Position numbers and translations under genes: made by a program
Source: Alphaproteobacteria bacterium
Lineage (GTDB): Bacteria; Pseudomonadota; Alphaproteobacteria; ATCC43930; CGMCC-115725
Direction: 5' to 3'
Assembly (NCBI GenBank): GCA_030041335.1
Contig: JASHOB010000126.1
Coordinates: forward strand, 1-48,413
DNA length: 48,413 nucleotides
The notes under the pieces: model-generated
Told to the model about the DNA's origin: nothing
The model's database searches: none
The model's input: only the letters and a program-made list of their open reading frames with translations
Part shown: one piece after another, positions 25,463 through 34,064 of the stretch
Layout: each line of letters begins with the position of its first letter
How positions within the stretch are numbered: position 1 is the first letter of the stretch

Positions 25463-27040
25463 CTAGTACCCCAGTGCGCAGCCATCCTTGCGCGGATCGG
25501 AGCCGCCGATCAGCACGCCGCGCACGTGGTCGATCTCAATTGCCTGACCACCGCCGTGAGGCGAAACGGCCCAGGTTATCTTGTGTCCACGACGGGCAAG
25601 CTCGCTTGCCGTCGCCTCGGAGATGGTGGTCTCGAGCGCCAGTTCACCGCCATAGGCAAAGCTGCGGGGAACCTCGAGCGCCGCTTGCGGATCGCGGTTT
25701 CCGTCGAGGATTTGCGATAGGAAATGCGCATGGCCGCAGGCTTGGTAGTCGCCGCCCATCACGCCGAACGGCATTGCCGCACGGCCATCGCGCACCACCA
25801 TGCCCGGAATGATCGTGTGGAGCGGCCGCTTGCCCGGCGCGATGGCATTGGGGTGGCCGGGGTAGGTGCGGAAAGAAGCGCCGCGGCAATGCAGCATGAT
25901 GCCGCTTTTCGGGGCGTAAATGCCGCTGCCGAACGGATGGAACAGCGAGTTAATGAAAGACACCGCGTTGCGGTCGCGATCGACAACGCAAAGATAGACT
26001 GTATCTTTGTGAGGGGACTGATCCGCCTTACCCGGCGTCGATGCGCGCGTCATGGAAAGTTGTGCGCGCAACGCTGCGGCGTGATCCTTCGATAGCAGCT
26101 GGTCGACCGCCACTTTCACTTGCGCCGGATCGCCGATGTGCGCGTCACGCGCGGCGTATCCAGCCTTGGTCGCCTCAGCCAGCAAATGGATGTAGTCGGG
26201 GTCGCCCAATTTTCCCGGCTCGTAACCGGCAAGAATGTTGAGGATCAGCAGCGCCGCCAGTCCCTGGCCGTTGGGAGGGCATTCATAAATCGATGCGCCG
26301 CGATATACCGTCGAGATCGGCGTGACATATTCGCAGCGCTGCGCGGCGAAATCGTCGGGCGTGTGCAGACCGCCACGCGACTGAAGTCGCGCCACCAGCT
26401 CTTCCGTGATCCCGCCGCGATAGAAGGCATTGCGCCCTTCCCGCGCGATGCGTCGCAACGTGGCCGCGAGCGCTGGCTGTTTCAAGGTCTCGCCCAATCG
26501 TGGCAGCCGGCCGTCCCTGAGAAACGCTTTTGCGGCGAATTCATCGCGTCCGATCTTTTCCGAGAGGTGTTCGAAATCGTGCGCGACACGGGGCGAAATC
26601 GGCACCCCCCGCTCGGCATAACGCGCCGCCGGCTCAAGCAGTTCGGCAAGCGTCTTGGTGCCGTAGTCTTGATTGAGCCGGCACCAGGCATCGACGGCGC
26701 CCGGCACGGTCACGGCGTGCGGGGTCTCTGGATCGATCGTGCGGATGCCATGGTCGACATACCACTCTACGCGCGCTCGTTCCGGCGCGCGGCCAGAGCC
26801 GTTGAGCGCGATCGGTATGCCGGCCTTGGGCGCATAGAGCGCGAAGCAGTCGCCACCGATGCCGGTCGATTGCGGTTCGACCACGCCCAGCACCGCAACC
26901 GCGGCGATGGCGGCGTCCATGGCGTTGCCGCCGGCGCGCAGAACATCCAGCGCGGTCAGCGTGCCCAGCGGGTGCGAGGTAGCGGCCATGGCTTCGCCGG
27001 CCACGGCCACGGACCGATTGGGCTGATGAAAATCACGCAT
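25463..27040 (-). CDS. Gamma-glutamyltransferase-like hydrolase, no signal peptide
   Basis: The 525-residue N-terminal-nucleophile enzyme resembles gamma-glutamyltransferase: [12 protein letters not shown] (about 36-47), the STGIGGDCF region (about 58-66), and a threonine at position 347 in [10 protein letters not shown] that fits the autoprocessing nucleophile. The glycine pair is in MGGDYQACG. Classical GGT is exported, but this one starts [10 protein letters not shown] without a signal peptide, so it should act in the cytoplasm. The ATG at 27040 is chosen on family grounds and on AGG just upstream; an ATG at 27055 adds five residues. It is divergent from a binding-protein-like gene across 76 bases and probably co-transcribed with GST. 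The gamma-glutamyl substrate is unknown. Confidence 0.85.
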   Translation of the reverse strand: MRDFHQPNRSVAVAGEAMAATSHPLGTLTALDVLRAGGNAMDAAIAAVAVLGVVEPQSTGIGGDCFALYAPKAGIPIALNGSGRAPERARVEWYVDHGIRTIDPETPHAVTVPGAVDAWCRLNQDYGTKTLAELLEPAARYAERGVPISPRVAHDFEHLSEKIGRDEFAAKAFLRDGRLPRLGETLKQPALAATLRRIAREGRNAFYRGGITEELVARLQSRGGLHTPDDFAAQRCEYVTPISTVYRGASIYECPPNGQGLAALLILNILAGYEPGKLGDPDYIHLLAEATKAGYAARDAHIGDPAQVKVAVDQLLSKDHAAALRAQLSMTRASTPGKADQSPHKDTVYLCVVDRDRNAVSFINSLFHPFGSGIYAPKSGIMLHCRGASFRTYPGHPNAIAPGKRPLHTIIPGMVVRDGRAAMPFGVMGGDYQACGHAHFLSQILDGNRDPQAALEVPRSFAYGGELALETTISEATASELARRGHKITWAVSPHGGGQAIEIDHVRGVLIGGSDPRKDGCALGY

Positions 27041-27116
27041 GCCTATCCATGGCATTGTTGGTAGTTGTGCTGCAAGCGCAATAGGATGCGGCGTCAATTT
27101 TCATTGGAGGCACAAT

Positions 27117-27842
27117 ATGTCGTCGGAACTCCTCGCTGAGCTTGCGCCCACTGGTGTTTTGCGCGCCGGCATTAATCTCTCGAACATATTGCTGGTGACT
27201 GGCCGCAGCCAGGCGGGCGATCCCGATGGCGTGTCACCCGACATGGCGTCGGAGGTAGCGCGCCGCCTAAACGTGCCGGTCAAATTCGTGCCATTTCAAA
27301 CGCCGGGCGAGCTCGCTGACGCTGCCGGAACCGGGGCCTGGGATATCGGTCTCATTGGCGCCGAACCCCAGCGCGCGGCGAGCATCGCTTTTACGGCCGC
27401 ATACTGCGAGATCGAGGCGAGCTATCTGGTGTGGACCGGCTCGCCCTTGAGCTCGACCGCCGAGGTCGATGCTGCGGGCGTGCGGATTGCAACCGCCGGC
27501 CGCGCCGCCTATGGGCTATGGCTCGAGCGCAACATCAAGCACGCAACGCTGGTGCGGACCGACACGGTGGCCGCGGCGGCCGATCGATTCAGGCATGAAA
27601 AACTCGAGGCGATGGCTGGGCTGCGACCGCGCCTGCTGACGGACGTGCAGGAAATTCCCGGCACGCACATTCTTGATGGCAAGTTCATGTCGGTCCAGCA
27701 GGCGATCGGCACGGCCAAGAAAAATACCGCCGGCGCCGCGTTTCTGCGCGGCTTCGTTGAAGAAGCGAAGGCGTCGGGCCTGGTCGCCCGTCTCATCGAA
27801 AAGCACAAGGTCAGGGGCCTTGCCGTGGCGCCTGCGGCCTGA
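27117..27842 (+). CDS. Family 3 solute-binding-like protein without signal peptide
   Basis: The 241-residue protein has the PBPb (SBP_bac_3) fold signs: LAPTGVLRAGINLSN at the start, VSPDMASEVARRL (about 42-54), the DIGLIGAEPQRAASIAFTAAY core in parts (about 80-100), and the EASYLVWTGS hinge strand. It begins with hydrophilic MSSELLAEL after a clear GGAGG ribosome-binding site and has no signal peptide or lipobox. It is therefore predicted to be cytoplasmic, or to use another exported form not visible here. No permease gene is adjacent. Opposed to the gamma-glutamyltransferase-like gene, it may sense or bind a related small molecule. Confidence 0.8.
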   Translation: MSSELLAELAPTGVLRAGINLSNILLVTGRSQAGDPDGVSPDMASEVARRLNVPVKFVPFQTPGELADAAGTGAWDIGLIGAEPQRAASIAFTAAYCEIEASYLVWTGSPLSSTAEVDAAGVRIATAGRAAYGLWLERNIKHATLVRTDTVAAAADRFRHEKLEAMAGLRPRLLTDVQEIPGTHILDGKFMSVQQAIGTAKKNTAGAAFLRGFVEEAKASGLVARLIEKHKVRGLAVAPAA

Positions 27843-27843
27843 A

Positions 27844-27862
27844 CCGGGTGCTCGGCACCCGG
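27844..27862. terminator. Strong GC hairpin right after the solute-binding gene
   Basis: CCGGGTGC (27844-27851), loop TCG, GCACCCGG (27855-27862) is a perfect 8-bp stem starting two bases after the stop codon. No T-tract follows, so it may stabilise the mRNA 3' end or act with Rho rather than as a classic intrinsic terminator. Confidence 0.4.
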
Positions 27863-27999
27863 GCCGGATCCGTCAGCGACCCGTCCCCGCAACGGGTTCC
27901 CGTTGGTTCGAGATGCGCGCTATCGCGGAATGAGGCTTGTTCGCCGTTGCGGTAGCGCCTACCTTCATTCGCAATGCACAAAACGAGACCTAACCAGCC

Positions 28000-29205
28000 A
28001 TGATGGAAGACGCTTTTATCTATGATGGGCTTCGCACACCGATTGGCCGCCATGCTGGTGCCCTCGCCTCGGTCCGACCCGACGACCTCCTCGGCGGTCT
28101 GATCAAGACGCTGGCGGCGCGGAATCCGTTTCCGTTGCCGCTCTATGAGGACGTCATCGTCGGCTGTACCAACCAGGCTGGCGAGGATGCGCGCAATGTC
28201 GCGCGTCATGCTGCTTTGCTCGCGGCGATGCCGGTCGAGGTGGCGGCGTTAACCGTCAACCGCCTCTGCGGCAGCGGCCTCGCCGCGGTATGCGACGCGG
28301 CGCGCGCGGCCGATGTTGGCCAGGGGGAGCTTTTTATCGCCGGGGGCGTCGAGAGCATGAGTCGGGCCCCGTTCGTCATGGCAAAGAACGAGACCGCGTA
28401 CGGCCGCGACGTCCGCGTATTCGACAGCACCCTCGGCGCCCGCTTCCCCAATCCCCGCGTTACGAAGGAATATGGCCAGGACACGATGGCCGAGACCGCC
28501 GATAATGTCGCGCGCGAACATCAAATCAGCCGCGCCGACAGCGATCGATTCGCCGCCGCGAGCCAGGAGAAATACGCCAAGGCCAAGGCCGCTGGCTTCT
28601 ACACGGACGAGCTAATGCCGGTGTCGGTGCCAGGCAAGCGAGGCACGTCGCTCACAGTCGCCCAAGACGAGCATCCGCGCCCCGACACGAATCTGGACGG
28701 GCTCGCTGCCTTGAAGCCGCTCAATCCTGACGGCGTGGTGACGGCCGGAAACGCATCCGGCATCAATGACGGAGCGGCGGCGCTGGTTGTCGGCACCGGT
28801 AAGGTTGGCGAAAAAATCGGCAAGAAGCCGCGCGCAAAGATCGTCAGCGCGGCAATCGCCGGCGTGGCGCCTCGCGTGATGGGACTGGGTCCCGTCCCGG
28901 CTTCGCAAAAGGCGCTCGAAAGGGCGGGGCTCTCGCTCAAGGATATGGATGTAATCGAGATCAACGAGGCGTTCGCGAGCCAGGTGCTCGGATGCCTCAA
29001 GATGATGGGCCTCGACGCCGCCGACGACCGGATCAATCCGAATGGCGGTGCGATCGCGATCGGCCATCCGCTGGGCGCGTCGGGCGCGAGGCTGGCGTTG
29101 ACAGCGATGCGCGAACTGGAGCTGCGGCGGGGGCGCTATGCGTTGGTCAGCATGTGCATCGGTGTCGGCCAAGGCATCGCCGCAATTCTCGAGCGCGTTC
29201 AATGA
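28000..29205 (+). CDS. pcaF: Thiolase, probable 3-oxoadipyl-CoA thiolase
   Basis: The 401-residue thiolase has nucleophile C90 in NRLCGSG, H356 in GHPLGASG and C386 in MCIGVGQGIA. The opening DAFIYDGLRTPIGRHAGALASVRPDDL (in parts, residues 4-30) and the GCTNQAGEDARNVARHAALLA stretch are close to PcaF/PaaJ proteins, which cleave 3-oxoadipyl-CoA to succinyl-CoA and acetyl-CoA. A convergent CoA-transferase pair resembling PcaIJ nearby supports this. A general acetyl-CoA acetyltransferase is the alternative. The gene overlaps the next by four bases (ATGA). ATG codons at 28000 and 28003 are adjacent and either could start. Confidence 0.85.
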   Translation: MMEDAFIYDGLRTPIGRHAGALASVRPDDLLGGLIKTLAARNPFPLPLYEDVIVGCTNQAGEDARNVARHAALLAAMPVEVAALTVNRLCGSGLAAVCDAARAADVGQGELFIAGGVESMSRAPFVMAKNETAYGRDVRVFDSTLGARFPNPRVTKEYGQDTMAETADNVAREHQISRADSDRFAAASQEKYAKAKAAGFYTDELMPVSVPGKRGTSLTVAQDEHPRPDTNLDGLAALKPLNPDGVVTAGNASGINDGAAALVVGTGKVGEKIGKKPRAKIVSAAIAGVAPRVMGLGPVPASQKALERAGLSLKDMDVIEINEAFASQVLGCLKMMGLDAADDRINPNGGAIAIGHPLGASGARLALTAMRELELRRGRYALVSMCIGVGQGIAAILERVQ

Positions 29206-30242
29206 GTCCCGATGCGGGCGGCGCGTCGCTCGATTATCTCTATCACCGTAATCCCGAACCGGGCGCGATCATCGAAGTTGCACCGGGCGTATCGTGGCTG
29301 ACCATGCCGTTGCCTAGTTCCCTCAATCACATCAACTTGTGGCTCTTGGAGGATGGCGACGGTGTAGCAATCGTGGACACCGGGATATTCTCGCAGGTGA
29401 CGCGCGATCACTGGCAGCGCGTGTTCGCGGGTCCGTTGGCGGGGCGGCGGGTGACGCGGCTCTTCGTGACGCATGCCCACCCCGATCATATCGGACTGGC
29501 TGGTTGGCTAACGGAGCTGCTAGGCACCGAGCTGTGGATCAGCGAGACCGAGTGGAATATGGGAAGGCGCTTCAGTCTCGACCCGGGCAAGATTCTGACG
29601 GAGAGCGGTTTAGCGCTGTTCAAGCGCGGCGGGCTGAGCGCCAGCGCCGAAGCGCTGATGCAGGCGCGTACCCTCGCTCGGGTGCCATCCAGCCCGGTAC
29701 CCGAGCTATATCATCGTCTCGAAGACGATATGATATTGCACATCGGCGCACGCGACTGGCGGGTGCTGATCGGACGCGGCCACGCACCGGAACATTGCTG
29801 CCTGTGGTGCCCCGAGCTCGACATTTTGATCGCCGGCGATCAGGTATTGCCGAAGATAACGCCAAATGTCAGCCTTTGGCCTGGCCGCGATGACGACAAT
29901 CCGCTCGGCAGTTTTTTGGCTACCATGGACAAGCTTGAGCGGGCGCTCCCCGACAGCGTGTTGGTATTGCCCTCGCACAATCTCCCGTTCCACCGCTTGT
30001 ACAATCGCCTGCAACAATTGCGCGACCATCACGCTGCGCGCATGGCGGACGTGCTAACTGCATGCGATCGGCCGAAAACCGCGGCGGAAATGGTGCCGCT
30101 CCTATTCCAGCGCAAACTTGACCAGCGGCAGACGACCTTTGCGATGGGCGAAGCATTGGCTCACCTGCAATACGGGGCCATGACCGAGCGCCTCGAGCGT
30201 GGCGAGCGCCCCGACGGCGCCTGGGTGTTCCGTCGGATCTGA
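29202..30242 (+). CDS. Metallo-beta-lactamase-fold hydrolase
   Basis: The 346-residue protein has the metal motif H91-x-H93-x-D95-H96 in VTHAHPDHIG. Further fold residues are in GRGHAPEHCCLW (about 185-196) and the aspartate of LIAGDQVLP (about 209-217). A C-terminal winged-helix-like region with TAAEMVPLLFQRKL (about 289-302) is typical of the lactonase/thioesterase-like LACTB2 branch. It probably hydrolyses an ester or thioester. Its start overlaps the thiolase stop, and it is followed one base later by a hotdog thioesterase, indicating one operon of CoA-ester turnover. Confidence 0.85.
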   Translation: MSPDAGGASLDYLYHRNPEPGAIIEVAPGVSWLTMPLPSSLNHINLWLLEDGDGVAIVDTGIFSQVTRDHWQRVFAGPLAGRRVTRLFVTHAHPDHIGLAGWLTELLGTELWISETEWNMGRRFSLDPGKILTESGLALFKRGGLSASAEALMQARTLARVPSSPVPELYHRLEDDMILHIGARDWRVLIGRGHAPEHCCLWCPELDILIAGDQVLPKITPNVSLWPGRDDDNPLGSFLATMDKLERALPDSVLVLPSHNLPFHRLYNRLQQLRDHHAARMADVLTACDRPKTAAEMVPLLFQRKLDQRQTTFAMGEALAHLQYGAMTERLERGERPDGAWVFRRI

Positions 30243-30243
30243 A

Positions 30244-30690
30244 ATGCCCGATTCGGAAAAGTCGACGCTGACGCCGCCGACCGACCGGTCGTCCTACACA
30301 AGCTGGGCGATGGATAAGCTGCGGCTTGGCGACACCGACCGGCAAGGCCACGTCAACAACGCCGTATTCGCGACCTTTGCCGAGACCGGCCGTATCGAGT
30401 TCATGCGCGATGATACGCTTAATCTCGATCGCCATGGGTTGGGTTTCGTCGTGGTGCGTCTAGAGATCGATTTCCGCAGCGAGTTGCATTGGCCAGGAAA
30501 GATCGACATCGGAACACGGCTGCTGGCAGTCGGCCGTACTTCGTGGCGGCTGGAGCACGGCATGTTCGACGGCGAACGGTGCGTCGCAACGGCGGTCTCC
30601 GTGATGGTGACGATCGACGGCGCGACACGGCGGCCAACGCCTCTGCCCCAACCGCTGCGCAGCTGGTTGGACTCGCGCCTCGCGCGCTAG
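30244..30690 (+). CDS. Hotdog-fold acyl-CoA thioesterase (4-hydroxybenzoyl-CoA thioesterase/YbgC type)
   Basis: The 148-residue protein carries the family motif GDTDRQGHVNNAVF (about residues 29-42), in which D32 is the expected catalytic aspartate. The EFMRD helix region and the strand FVVVRLEIDFRSELHWPGKIDI follow in order. It hydrolyses acyl- or aroyl-CoA to free acid. The ATG at 30244 is one base after the upstream stop. Its stop codon overlaps that of the convergent CoA-transferase gene by three bases. Confidence 0.85.
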   Translation: MPDSEKSTLTPPTDRSSYTSWAMDKLRLGDTDRQGHVNNAVFATFAETGRIEFMRDDTLNLDRHGLGFVVVRLEIDFRSELHWPGKIDIGTRLLAVGRTSWRLEHGMFDGERCVATAVSVMVTIDGATRRPTPLPQPLRSWLDSRLAR

Positions 30691-31358
30691 GCCGCCGGTG
30701 CTTCGAGCACTCGCCAGTCGTTGGCGAGCGTGAGCCTTGCCTCCGTCCTCTCCTGCAAACCCGCGAAGTCCAGACCTGGCACCATCTCGCGCGTAATCAA
30801 ACCATCGCGCGTGACGTCGATTACCGCCAGGTTGGTGTAGATGCGCTTCACGACACCCGCCGCAGTCAGTGGATAGTGACAGCGCTTGCGAATACGCGGC
30901 GCGCCTTCCTTGGTGTTGTGCTCGAGAATGACGCGTATCTCCCTGGCGCCTACCGCCAAATCCATGGCGCCGCCGACGCCCGGGGGCGTATTCGGGTCCT
31001 CAACGGTCCAGTTGGCGAGATCACCCTCCTCCGAGACTTCGTATGCGCCAAGGAGCGCAAGATCGAGGTGCCCGCCGCGGATCATGAGAAAAGCGTCGTT
31101 GTGATGAAAAAACGCGCCGCCCGGCAAGAGCGTCGTCAATCCCTTGCCGGCGTTAATTAGGTCGGGATCTTCCTCGCCCTTTTCCGGGGCTGGTCCCATT
31201 CCCAAAATGCCGTTCTCGCTGTGCAGCACTACTTCGCGGCCCTTCGGAATGAAATCCGACACCAGCGTCGGCAAGCCAATGCCGAGATTGACGTAGGCGC
31301 CGTCGCGAATGTCCTGTGCCGCGCGCCACGCGATCTGCCGTCGTGATAGCTGCTTCAC
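30687..31358 (-). CDS. pcaJ: 3-oxoacid/3-oxoadipate CoA-transferase subunit B
   Basis: The 223-residue beta subunit contains the catalytic glutamate in LHSENGILGMGP (about residues 46-57), the NLGIGLPTLV opening (about 23-32) and the LLPGGAFFHHNDAFLMIRGGHLD stretch, all shared with PcaJ/ScoB. With subunit A it transfers CoA from succinyl-CoA to 3-oxoadipate (or acetoacetate). The start is a GTG overlapping the subunit A stop (GTGA), so expression is coupled. A PcaF-like thiolase convergent to it makes the 3-oxoadipate role likely, but ScoB-type activity cannot be excluded. Confidence 0.88.
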   Translation of the reverse strand: MKQLSRRQIAWRAAQDIRDGAYVNLGIGLPTLVSDFIPKGREVVLHSENGILGMGPAPEKGEEDPDLINAGKGLTTLLPGGAFFHHNDAFLMIRGGHLDLALLGAYEVSEEGDLANWTVEDPNTPPGVGGAMDLAVGAREIRVILEHNTKEGAPRIRKRCHYPLTAAGVVKRIYTNLAVIDVTRDGLITREMVPGLDFAGLQERTEARLTLANDWRVLEAPAA

Positions 31359-32020
31359 CTTCCCACCTCCACGATGCGATCGACAAAGATGCTCGGCGTG
31401 ACGATCGTCTCGGGATCAAGCGAGCCCAACGGGACGAGTTCCTTGACTTGGGCGATCACAAGATCTGCCGCCATCGCCATCACCGGATTGAAGTTTCGCG
31501 CCGATTTGCGGTAGACAAGATTGCCCCAGCGATCCGCTTTTAGCGCCTTGATCAGCGCTGCATCGGCCTTCAGCGGACTTTCTAAGACATACTCCTTACC
31601 GTCGATGACGCGCGTTTCCTTGCCGCGCGCCAATTTGGTTCCCGCACTGGTACGCGTATAAAAGCCCCCGATGCCGGCACCCGCTGCCCGCATCCGCTCG
31701 CTCAATGTCCCTTGCGGCACCAACTCCAGCTCGATGGCGCCCTCGGCGTAGGCCTCCTCGAAGCAATGCGAATCGCTCGTCCGCGGGAAGGAGCAGATAA
31801 TTTTCCGGACGCGACGTTCCTTGATCAGCTTGGCGAGGCCGACCTCGCCAGTGCCGCTGTTGTTGCAAGCGACGGTGAGATTGCGTACGCCCGAATCGAT
31901 CAACGCCTGAATAAGTTCGACCGGTTCGCCAACCGCGCCAAAACCCGCGAACAGAAGGGTCGCGCCGTCTTTGATTCCGGCGACCGCAGCCGCGACGTCC
32001 TTAACCCGCTTGTCGATCAT
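31355..32020 (-). CDS. pcaI: 3-oxoacid/3-oxoadipate CoA-transferase subunit A
   Basis: The 221-residue alpha subunit shows the nucleotide loop GFGAVGEPVELIQAL (about residues 26-40) and the signature CSFPRTSD (about 75-82). Also present are VPQGTLSERMRAAGAGIGGFYT (in parts) and the ending LDPETIVTPSIFVDRIVEV. The VRKIICSFPR and RKSARNFNPVMAMAA stretches look closer to PcaI than to ScoA. The ATG at 32020 follows GAGAGGAGC. It is the first gene of the two-gene operon. It is separated by 218 bases from the cytochrome c gene, and those bases hold no recognisable gene. Confidence 0.88.
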   Translation of the reverse strand: MIDKRVKDVAAAVAGIKDGATLLFAGFGAVGEPVELIQALIDSGVRNLTVACNNSGTGEVGLAKLIKERRVRKIICSFPRTSDSHCFEEAYAEGAIELELVPQGTLSERMRAAGAGIGGFYTRTSAGTKLARGKETRVIDGKEYVLESPLKADAALIKALKADRWGNLVYRKSARNFNPVMAMAADLVIAQVKELVPLGSLDPETIVTPSIFVDRIVEVGR

Positions 32021-32238
32021 GCTCCTCTCTTAATCCGATCGCCGATCGCCCGGCACGACCAGCGAGCTTGCTTGCTTTGCCGTTTCTCGGCTTGACGTCC
32101 CGCCGCCGGGCAGGTTCTGCTTCCCCGGTTGCCGGAATTTTGTAGGCATTCAATTCTCTCTATCCGCGCCCTGTGTACCGTTGCCGGCGCCGCTACCGAC
32201 GCAAAAATGGCATGTCCGACCGCCGCGTCAAGGACGTT

Positions 32239-33153
32239 TCAGGTTGGGCCGCCAGGCTTTTTGGGGCGTTTCTCTGTATGAATCGGCGGCAGCGATTTGA
32301 CATATACCGCGATGCCATGGCGATCGGCCTCGGATAGGGCGCTTGTCCCCTTCACCACTTGCGCCATCCCGGCGCCCACGAAATCAAAGTCGGGTGTCTG
32401 GCCTGTCGCAAGCAATTGCGTCACGTCTTCGACGCTCCATGTCGCGATTGCACTCGACGGATCGGAGGTGATGTTGGGTGCGTCCTGCCGATCGGGCCCG
32501 GTCGGATTCCCCGAGTAAGCCCGACTCTCTTCGAGCGCGCCTAGAACATTGCGCGGTGTATGACACTCCTGGCAGTGACCTACGGCCTCGGCAAGGTAAC
32601 GCCCGCGCTGCCATTCCGCGCTTCTGCCGGGGACCGAGGGCAGGGTTCCCTCGCGAAAGAAAAGCACGCGCCAAAACCACAACAAGAAGCGCCAGCCGAA
32701 GGGCGGCTTGATTTCACTGGCGCGGCTCGCCTGGGCGACCGGCTTTAGCGTCTTCAAATAGGCATAAATGTCAGAAATATCGCGATCGGTGAGATGAGTG
32801 AAAGATGGGTAGGGAAAGACCGGATAGAGATATGTGCCGTCGCGACCGATCCCGGATCGCAGTGCGCGATGAAAGTCCGCCTCACTCCATTTGCCAATGC
32901 CAAAGTTGGGATCGGGAGTGATGTTCGGCGCGAAGAACACACCGAACGCCGTTACCAAGGGCGGTCCGCCTGCCAGCGGGGCACCCTTATGCTTTTGATC
33001 GGTGTGACAAGAAGTGCAGTCGGCTGCGGTAAAAAGATATTGCCCGCGTTCGACCGCGGGATCACCGGCAGCGATCGAGCACGGGATCCACGCCAGCGAC
33101 GCCAGGGCGAACGTTACTGCTGCGGCATCTTTTCGCGAAACTTGGAATGGCAC
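32239..33153 (-). CDS. Diheme cytochrome c
   Basis: The 304-residue periplasmic protein has two c-type heme sites, C46-x2-C49-H50 (CTSCH) and C194-x2-C197-H198 (CQECH), each followed by a domain with PNITPD/PNITSD motifs and axial-methionine candidates. A hydrophobic signal core lies at about 11-29. The double-domain layout resembles cytochrome subunits that take electrons from membrane alcohol or sugar dehydrogenases, but no such dehydrogenase is adjacent. The only ATG, at 33153, lies 40 bases inside the upstream cytochrome c' gene, so translation is likely coupled. Confidence 0.88.
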   Translation of the reverse strand: MPFQVSRKDAAAVTFALASLAWIPCSIAAGDPAVERGQYLFTAADCTSCHTDQKHKGAPLAGGPPLVTAFGVFFAPNITPDPNFGIGKWSEADFHRALRSGIGRDGTYLYPVFPYPSFTHLTDRDISDIYAYLKTLKPVAQASRASEIKPPFGWRFLLWFWRVLFFREGTLPSVPGRSAEWQRGRYLAEAVGHCQECHTPRNVLGALEESRAYSGNPTGPDRQDAPNITSDPSSAIATWSVEDVTQLLATGQTPDFDFVGAGMAQVVKGTSALSEADRHGIAVYVKSLPPIHTEKRPKKPGGPT

Positions 33154-33590
33154 GCGCCACAGCCGTTCTTGCCGAGATTGCCGATCGCCACCAGGATGGC
33201 CCGCTTATCGCCCTTCCGCACCGCGTCGCCCAGTGCGGTTTCTAGGTCTGCAACCTTTGGCGGGATGGTTTTGAACTCGGCATAGTCCGTCCAGATCTCC
33301 GGCTTGGCATAGGTTTTCGCATCTGGCAGATCGGCGCTGCTGGTACCAGGCGGAAACAGCGAGAGTAGTTTGCCGCTGATAAACTGCAATTCATCGACCT
33401 TGTAGCCGGCATCCGCCTGGTCGCCGCCGACGCCCTTCGCGAAATTGGCAATGTATTTGAGATTGGCGGCCTGCTGCTTCATTGTGTCCTGACGCTTCTT
33501 GACTATTGCCGCTTTATCTTGCGCCGCGACGCTGGCGGCAACGCCGGCCATGGCCATCAATGCCCCGGCCAGCACGATCATTTTCCGCAT
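33114..33590 (-). CDS. Cytochrome c' (class II cytochrome c)
   Basis: The 158-residue protein has a signal peptide (MRKMIVLAGALMAMAGVAASVAA, in parts, cleaved near residue 23) and a four-helix-bundle pattern with the heme motif C144-x2-C147-H148 close to the C-terminus, diagnostic for class II cytochromes. The R-Q-x2-M near the mature N-terminus fits the sixth-ligand region. Such proteins bind NO or CO or shuttle electrons in the periplasm. The ATG at 33590 follows GGGAGGGTGGC. It is the first gene of the pair, and its last 40 bases overlap the diheme cytochrome start. Confidence 0.9.
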   Translation of the reverse strand: MRKMIVLAGALMAMAGVAASVAAQDKAAIVKKRQDTMKQQAANLKYIANFAKGVGGDQADAGYKVDELQFISGKLLSLFPPGTSSADLPDAKTYAKPEIWTDYAEFKTIPPKVADLETALGDAVRKGDKRAILVAIGNLGKNGCGACHSKFREKMPQQ

Positions 33591-33663
33591 GCCACCCTCC
33601 CAGATAGATCGCCGACCCGATAAGGGCAGGCCCCGCCCCTAATCCCGCAGATGCGCTTGAAGT

Positions 33664-34059
33664 CTACAGTAAACCCAGTTCCAGCCTTGCCTCATCGCTC
33701 ATTCGGTCTTGGGTCCACGGCGGTGTCCATACCACTTTGATCCGCGCCTCTTTGACGCCCTCGACCCGCTTTACCGCCGCCTCGACCTCTCCCGGCAGCG
33801 CGATGGCGGCCGGACAGGCTGGCGTCGTCAGCGTCATCTCGACATAGACAGTGCCATCCTTGTTCACGAGCAAGTCATAGATTAGGCCAAGATCGATGAG
33901 ATTGACCGGAATTTCTGGATCACGGACCGTTTTCAACGCTTCGATTACCTGCTCGGTAAGCTTGGCGTCAGCCGGATCGGATTCCGGCCGTACCACGTTG
34001 GCGGTGAGCTCAGCCGGATCACCAGGAAAATCGAAAGGCGGTTTGTCGTCGGGAGCCAT
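33664..34059 (-). CDS. sufT: SUF system assembly protein SufT (DUF59/MIP18 family)
   Basis: The 131-residue protein carries the DUF59 core: VIEALKTVRDPEIPVNLIDLGLIYDL (about residues 38-63, in parts), the TLTTPACPAAIALPGEV segment with the conserved cysteine near 84, and VVWTPPWTQDRMSDEAR near the end. SufT helps mature Fe-S proteins. It starts five bases after the sufU stop and is the last gene of the operon. Confidence 0.92.
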   Translation of the reverse strand: MAPDDKPPFDFPGDPAELTANVVRPESDPADAKLTEQVIEALKTVRDPEIPVNLIDLGLIYDLLVNKDGTVYVEMTLTTPACPAAIALPGEVEAAVKRVEGVKEARIKVVWTPPWTQDRMSDEARLELGLL

Positions 34060-34064
34060 AGGCG

